This document shows positions 57,540 to 64,000 of a stretch of DNA of 64,000 nucleotides, one piece after another. The DNA is from Hygrophila difformis (Eukaryota; Streptophyta; Magnoliopsida; Lamiales; Acanthaceae): the NCBI GenBank assembly GCA_030278955.1, contig JAOANR010000001.1, forward strand, positions 21,369,468 to 21,433,467, read 5' to 3'. Position 1 is the first letter of the stretch. Each line of letters starts with the position of its first letter. Made by a program: the position numbers and the translations under genes. The notes beneath the pieces were generated by a model. The model did no database searches and was not told where the DNA came from. It saw only the letters and a program-made list of their open reading frames with translations.

Positions 57540-58163
57540 ATTAGATATTCCTTCCCCCAGCTGCATGGCGGAGGGGATTCAGATGCTCAATCCTCATTCA
57601 TTTCCGGAGGTCAAGCACCAAAGAAGAGAAGCAGACCGCCAAGGGCAAAGAAGGGAACAAAGCAAGCCCGTACTGATGCGGGACCTTCCACTACAACACA
57701 AGAGAGATCTCAGCAAGAGCAGACAGAGACGCCTGTTCCTACTCCCGCATCTCCTTTTCCTACTCAACCGCAAACACCTTCTCAGAGCCAGAATGTATCT
57801 CAATTCCCTGCTGATTCCCAAGCATTCGAGATGATGAGCAAGATGAGTCAATCTATGCTCGAAGGAATGAAGTCTATGACAGATGTCATTATGACAAGTC
57901 ATGAGGAACAGAGAAAGAGAGCCGAAGAAGAACGCCAAGAGCGTAGGAGAGAAAAGGAAGAGAAACGGAAGGAGAAATTGGAGAAGGAAAGGAGAGACGA
58001 AGAATTCAGAATGATGATGCTAGAAAAAGAAGAGAAGAATCGCCAGATGGTGGAATCACTGATCCAAAGTCAAAATCAGATTCTGCAAGCCTTACTCAAG
58101 AAGATCCCTGATGAAGCTGGCTCCTCCAAGAAGTCAGATGAGAAGAAAGATGGCGATTCCTAA
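57540..58163 (+). CDS. Cargo ORF 3 of element B, low-complexity and coiled-coil tail
   Basis: It continues ORF 2 in the same frame after the TGA, open for about 207 codons to TAA at 58161-58163. It has a basic Ser/Pro/Gln-rich stretch (APKKRSRPPRAKKG), then a Glu/Arg/Lys-rich coiled coil (EEQRKRAEEERQERRREKEE) and a Ser/Lys-rich end. An internal ATG exists at 57831, but open and compositionally sensible sequence upstream of it argues that the TGA is a mutation in a longer protein. The layout matches the decayed ORF at 39955-40590. Confidence 0.6.
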   Translation: MRYSFPQLHGGGDSDAQSSFISGGQAPKKRSRPPRAKKGTKQARTDAGPSTTTQERSQQEQTETPVPTPASPFPTQPQTPSQSQNVSQFPADSQAFEMMSKMSQSMLEGMKSMTDVIMTSHEEQRKRAEEERQERRREKEEKRKEKLEKERRDEEFRMMMLEKEEKNRQMVESLIQSQNQILQALLKKIPDEAGSSKKSDEKKDGDS

Positions 58164-59753
58164 TTTGTAAACATATATGAGAGAATTTCAATTCATTCGC
58201 GCAAGTTCGTTTTGATTGCAAATGAAATCTCTTGTAGTTGATTCAATTACTGCTTTCAATTTGGGATTTTGCAGTCCCAACAGCAATCTTTGTTTTTATT
58301 GGTTCTTTTATTTCTGAAAAGATGTCTGACAGTCCAAGATGAATAAGTGACTGTCAGGCCAAAAATATGTTGTTGACATACTCCGTATGTCAGCAGTGCC
58401 TTTTTACTGCTTTAAATTAATTAACCAGCAAAAGTATGCATAAACCTGTTCTAAATTCACATATTGAATTTAGGCTTGTGATTAAATTTACAAACTTTTA
58501 AATTGGGATAATATAATTGAAAACGTGCATGAAATGAATTCCTAAGATTTTGAGCTATAAAAATTTAATGATGCGATCAGCTTATTGGGTAATAAATCTG
58601 CATGTTATAAATTCTGATTGAATAGATTGTTAGAATTAAGCTTTGATAAAATTTCAGAATATTGTATGACATGAATCAACCCAATCGTGTGAGATTTGAG
58701 CCATGAGTCACTTTTACTCATTTATTTTCTTTGATGTGTGAATCATTTTGATTAAAGGAAACTAGAACTTGCAATTGGGACCGATTCAAGACCCTGCCAT
58801 ATTCCCGAAATCGAGCATATGATCGAGGCACTTGAAACCAAAATTTTGGCCTTCGTTTGAAATCCAAACCCAAAAATATTTTCCCCTTAGGATTAACCAC
58901 TTTGAGCCTACAAGCCTAATTTTTCTTTGAAACCCACTATATTTTTCCTAGCCTACAAAAAGACCAAATATTCAACCCAAGTGTGCAAGAATAAATTTTA
59001 TCAAGGCATTAAATTTATGATCATCAATTCATCAAATCGGTATTCAATAAGCCGATTCAAAAAAAAAAAGAGAGAGAGTTGAATTCAATTCAACACAAAT
59101 AAATCGCAAATGACAAAGCAAATTAGACTTAGTCTAATGTCATGCAATAGAAAAGAAAAGTCAAAGAAAGAAGTAGTGATGATCATAAACTTTAAATAAA
59201 TGTGCCAAGTTATGATAGAATTAATTCTTGCCACTTCTTAGCCCAATAATTTCCCTTTCTTACCAAATGTTACAACCGTATGCCCCATTATAACCCTTGA
59301 ATAAGACCTCATGATCTCAATTTGAGGAAATCAGCCGGTGGCGAGTTGGTCTGATTGCAAGCTTATGGGATAATTTAATCGAATCTGATTTTGAGTGTTC
59401 ACTGATTAAACCCCATTTTGAGAGTGAGTGAATTTTCCGATTCTCTTATATGTGAGGCTCTATTTTATGAATTATGTTCGTGTCATACCTAAATTCTGAT
59501 TCTTAATCCTTGCATTTTTCAAACATAATATTCATGAAGGGTTGATAATAATGTTTGATTTGTAAGCCCGATGTAGTGAGCAAGTATCATTTCATTAAAC
59601 ACTGCAATCAAGGGAATTTAATACTTGTAGTTTTTGATTGTCTTATCCCAATCTAAGAAGAATGTGATTTACGAAGCCACGTAAATGAATTGAATATGCA
59701 GAGTCCGTGTTCTCTAGAACATTGACTCTGACTGCTCGGGGACGATCAGTATT
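58164..59753 (+). other. 3' non-coding region of element B
   Basis: About 1.6 kb without a gene, homologous to 4955-6500 in A. It contains a short A-run with an AG repeat near 59059-59078. No RNA gene is recognised. Confidence 0.75.
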
Positions 59754-59767
59754 AAATGTGAGGATGT
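59754..59767 (+). other. Polypurine tract of element B
   Basis: AAATGTGAGGATGT directly before the 3' LTR start TGATAATGG, as in A. Confidence 0.78.
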
Positions 59768-62700
59768 TGATAATGGCCAGAAATGACCATTATTTTCAAT
59801 CCATTTCCGTGTCTAAAATGGGCATTTGAGCGCATTCCGGTCTTATATTAAATAAGAAAGCAGTTGAATTGGACTGATTTATGCATAATTGTAAAAATAT
59901 TGAGCTGGTATGAAAAATGCATAAATATGTAATTTATTACATATTTATGTCAGAAAAATCCAAAAACTTGAGAAAAAGAAAAGAAAAGAAAAAGGAATGA
60001 AAAAGATGGGCAAAAGAATAAAACAAGTCCACAAAATACAAAAAGATGGGAAAAGATAGAAAAGCCCACAAAAAGAATAAATTCGGCCCATCTGGCCCAT
60101 GTAAACCAGTCCTGGAACAACCGGTCGCGGAAGCTCCTGGGTCGCGGTCCATGGCTTAGCGACACAGGAGGGATTAGCGACCCAGCATGCAACACAAAGA
60201 AGAGACCAGTCTGGGAACATCCAGTCGAGGAACCCCGGTCGAGGACCATGGTTCCGCGACACGACCAAGGTTCCGCGCCACCAACACCTTGGAGGCCAAG
60301 CCACGCCCCAGTCGAGGAACCCCGGTCGCGGTCCATGCCTTAGCGACACGGACATGGATAGCGACACAGACGCACCAATAGAGACACAAGACCCAGTCGA
60401 GAAGCCTTGCCACATGCAGCTCTGCCCCGCGACACAAGGTGATTCCGCGACAAAGTTGTGATGTGTGTGATGTCTTGAGACACAGTGGGCCTCAGATCAA
60501 GCCCATGGGCCTAGGGTTCCACTTCTATAAATATGAGGTGATCCCCATGAGCTCAAGGGGGGGTGGACAAAATTAAGGAAAATTGTTCTTGGAGGCAAGT
60601 GTGGAGTTTAGTTTGTAGGTAGTTTTTAGGTTAGTTTAGTTTAGCTTTAATTTTTCTGTATTATTTAATTTATGCATCGATTCAGTTTAGGTAGCCAGTT
60701 TTTACCTTGTTTTCAGTTTCAAAACTTTGTTTTTAGGGCTTTGTAATATCCAGGATAATGGGTATTAGCAAGCTTCACTAATAAAATGGGAGAACATTCT
60801 AGAAATGTGTCCCAAGAATCATGAAATGGGTTTCATACCCCATGGATCTTTTATTATTTCCCTGTTCTGTTGGTCACTTGACCTGGGTTTTCCATTTTAT
60901 GTCACTATTGGTGATTTTCTCTTTGGGTAATGTTGCATATTTATGAGTGATCAAGCTCAGAATAGGGTTAGCTTTATTTTTTTAAATAGTGCTTCAATTT
61001 CCTGTATGTTCAAGCATGTTCTAGATAGATTCGATCTTTGTTGGGTTTTCTTTTACTTATTTTTAGCTTTTGAATCTGAAATGGGTGAGATCACGCATAA
61101 TGCATGCTACTGTTCCACTTTATTTTTCTGACATGGGTCCAGAACACACCCAGGTCGCTAGCCACTTCCTGTCGCGGAACCACGTTCAGCGACAGGAGGG
61201 CAGTTTAGCGACATGAGTGTCAAAGAACATGTGTTATATAAATCTTTTAAAAAATCCCTGGTCGCAAACCAAACCTGTCGCGGACCCACGGTCCGTGACA
61301 CAACCCTTGATTAGCGACCGAGGACCCAAATGCTTGTAATTTCATTCTGGAAGGGCTCTGTCGCGGAACCCCTGTCGCGGACCCACGGTCCGCAACACAC
61401 TCCTTGTTCCCCGACCAGGAATTATGCCCTTGTTGAATTTTCTAACCTTGTGTCGCTATCCCCCTGTCGCGGACCCACGGTCCGCGACACAAATTTTGTT
61501 TAGCGACACAACAACCCTAATTTTCAAAATTCCAATTTCTCTTATTTCCCACCTCTCTGTCGTGATCCCCCTGTCGCGGACCCACGGTCCGCGACACAAA
61601 CTCTGTTCCACGACAGGCTTGGCACCTTTCTGCCAAATTTTTATTCTCCATCTCACCCCAGTAATTAATTGAACCTTTATATTAATATTTTGAGGTTGAA
61701 ATCCAATGATCTCAACCCATGATTAATTTGATATAAAGAACTTTGTTCAATTTTCCATTAAAAGATTTTTCTACATAAATTAAACTCTAATGATCTAAGT
61801 ATATAATCCGGACTGTAATTAATTAATTAATTAAGGAATGAGTGATTATTTAGACCATAAAGAGTAATTATGGATTTAATTCCATAACCTTGGATGAGAA
61901 ACCAATGTCTCTCATACAAGATGACCCAAAAATATTTTTCTTTTATTTATTTTGTCTTTACCCGTGTTGTGTGAAACAGCTAGTAAGGAATATAACAGAC
62001 TAATGTTGGCGGGTATTCCCACACGGATAAACTAGCTCGTGGTCTGTATATTAATTACTAGATGTTATTTTGCATGGTCCGGATAGCGGTCGGTGGAAGC
62101 CTTGGCGGCTCGTCCATCCGGGATTATAATAGCTGCTCAGCTGACTCCTATCCGGATACAGTTTTATTTTTCTTATCTTAATTTCAAACCCGAATCTCAA
62201 CTGTGCCAACACTAGACGACATAGGTCAATGTTGTCTAGTAATTAAGACAGCGAAAGAACATGTAGGTTTTTCTCCGATTCACAGATAGTAAGGGTCTAA
62301 ATGATAGCGACCACTGTCATTTAAGACTATTCTGCTGTCTAAAAGCTTTCCATCTGGAATAATTAGGAACTGGATAGCAGGTGTTTGCAGTCCAGGTTAT
62401 CCTGATTATTTCAGTCATCTTTTTAGCCTAATAAATTCTTCTCATCTCCGGCTATTTCATCTTTGTGTTCCAACTTCTGTCTAAACCCACCTTATATTTT
62501 GGGTTATTTAATTTTACACTTCTTTATAAAATTATGCATGATAATATTATGTAAATATTGTGGTCAATATTATTTTGGGATCCTTCCCTTGGACACAGGA
62601 GTCTTGATTTTAATCAGATGTCTCACAATAAATTTCCAACAAAAACTCATTTATAAAATCCGGATCTAAGTAAGGGATAAATTCCTCAGTTATGTTTAAT

Positions 62701-64000
62701 TCATATTCTACCGGGGGTTGATTTTGGGAAATTAGAGCAGAGTCAGCGATTAGGTCTCACCTAGACTGAAAGGATCAGTGTTTTAAGTGAGAGTCTAGTA
62801 CCTGTTTAGGGAATGATTTTCAAATATCAATTATTTTCCAAAATTGATGTATGTTGGAAATCTTATATTGAATATTGCACTTATTCAGAATCCACTTGAA
62901 TTCAGATGAGGGGTGATAGATAATACTAGAAGAACAACATGTGGGCCTTGGTTATTTTCTAAGGTAGGGTTGAGTTCCTTTCAACTGCTATCCTCTTCTG
63001 CCAAAGCCTATTTTTGAGTCCTGAGTGAGTGCATCCAGAATGAACTAATTCATTAGTTCGTTTCATTAGTTTGTATCTCATAACCACCCGGAAGGAAGTG
63101 AACACTGCGAGCGGTTCACCGAGAGCCGGGAATTCTTGATCCACACCCGGTCATTCTGACTGGGGGCTTTCATTTACTACCAGGGTCAGACTTTCAAAAA
63201 CCTCCGAGTGATAGGATTATAAATGCTTTCTTTATCGCTTTCTTTTAAATGCTTTCGTTAGAGGTCACTCGGTTGTATTGAGAGTTGTGTAACTGCTACT
63301 AGGACTGAGAGTTAAGGGATAGTTCATGGCTTGATTAGAATCTTTGGGTGTGACCGGGGGAATGATGGGAGTACTTGGCATTTCAATCTATGGAGTGTCA
63401 GGTGTTGCTTGTCCACCACAGATAAATGACACGTTCTGACGGAAGCAGTTGTGAGTCTGTGGTATCTTAGAATTTGTTGCCTTAAGAGCAGTAAGTACCT
63501 GTCTGTTAAAGGGATCATGGTATAGAGAGCATGAGAGTTAGCTAACTGAAAGGATTATCCCAAGCTGCGATTTGTGTATTAAAAATGGAAGTTTAATTGT
63601 GTTCCATCTGAATCTTGTCCAATTTTTATTATTTTCTTCCTGTCCCTTCTGTCTTATTTTAAATCTGATTTTTTAGATTAATTTAACCGCTTTCATAGAA
63701 TAATTTTATTGCTTTCTTAGATTAAATTTAATTCACTTTCTAGAATAATTCTATCTGCCTTATTTTAATTGCTTTCATAACTTAGTTTAAATTCTGTCAA
63801 GTAGTTGATAGTCAAAACACAAACTTGAATCGAGTAACCGAGTGGAAAATCTTAGTAAACGATGTGGGCCCTGCTTCTATCGCACATCCTCCAGTTAACG
63901 ATCCGGTACTTACTATAAATACTGCAATTTTTGACTCCGTGCGCTTTCGGGGGCACAGTTTCTTAACACGAGTAATAAAAACGTGACAACCTATAAATAT
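59768..64000 (+). repeat. 3' LTR of element B (truncated by window end)
   Basis: It matches the first about 4.2 kb of 46920-51484. It differs by a shorter G run (7 against 19), a rearranged TCGCGG palindrome near 61365 and scattered substitutions. The end, including the region duplicated in the 5' LTR, lies outside the window. Confidence 0.93.
60526..60533 (+). promoter_or_regulatory. TATA box of the B 3' LTR
   Basis: TATAAATA in the same context as 47678-47685. It could read out into flanking DNA. Confidence 0.55.

Larger units (their letters stand above)
46920..64000 (+). mobile_element. Athila-family element B, gag-pol-less, cargo-bearing (3' end outside window)
   Basis: 5' LTR 46920-51484, perfect tRNA-Asp PBS, 8.3-kb internal region, PPT, and 3' LTR from 59768, cut off by the window end. 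It has the same family of LTR and non-coding regions as A, but no gag, protease, RT or integrase at all. The internal region carries one long frame (53979-58163, two stops) behind an intron-like region. A candidate target duplication CACAC at 46915-46919 cannot be verified here. Confidence 0.9.

Overview
This 64 kb window is plant nuclear heterochromatin-like DNA made almost entirely of nested LTR retrotransposons; I see no ordinary single-copy host gene. The evidence for a flowering plant is Ty3/gypsy elements of the Athila and chromovirus (Tekay/Del-like) types, a Ty1/copia fragment, primer-binding sites matching plant tRNA-Asp(GTC) and initiator tRNA-Met, and a plant-type F-box protein. The species cannot be told from the sequence.

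Layout. An old, frameshifted ORF of the 'putative plant transposon protein' type (1-566, continuing at 39955-40590) is split by Athila element A (567-39954, minus strand, target duplication CTCAC). A itself was hit twice. A Tekay-like chromovirus D (8146-19580, plus strand, target duplication CCCTA) sits between its integrase and its last ORF. A non-autonomous relative of D, element E (29404-38003, minus strand, target duplication GTGAT), sits inside A's 5' LTR. To the right lie a truncated third chromovirus C (about 40900-44957, minus strand), a broken Ty1/copia reverse transcriptase/RNase H fragment with a short LTR (44958-about 46698), a scrap of another LTR, and a second Athila-family element B (46920 to beyond the window end, plus strand).

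The most interesting point is the comparison of A and B. They share LTRs, tRNA-Asp primer site, a long region downstream of integrase and the 3' non-coding region. B has lost all of gag-pol. At the same position, behind the same intron-like stretch, A carries an open F-box/Sel1-like ORF while B carries an unrelated 1.4-kilocodon reading frame (two internal stops) with an unknown N-terminal region, a plant-transposon-protein-like domain and a coiled coil. In both elements an exact or near-exact copy of the polypurine-tract/LTR junction sequence (AAATGTGAGGATGTTGAT) occurs three times: after the gag-pol position, just before the cargo exon, and at the real 3' LTR. The two internal copies are each attached to a conserved stem-loop. 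This looks like a modular cargo slot bounded by PPT-like hairpins.

Other points: E keeps a gag whose capsid part is missing in frame and whose zinc-knuckle module is doubled, with no pol. D and E have two successive polypurine tracts about 260-290 bp apart, and C appears to use the outer one as its LTR end. D and C share a coiled-coil ORF upstream of gag (decayed in E). TCGCGA-core hairpin arrays occupy both the LTR promoter and a putative internal promoter of the Athila elements. All coordinates and comparisons were made by eye; no alignments or searches were run.
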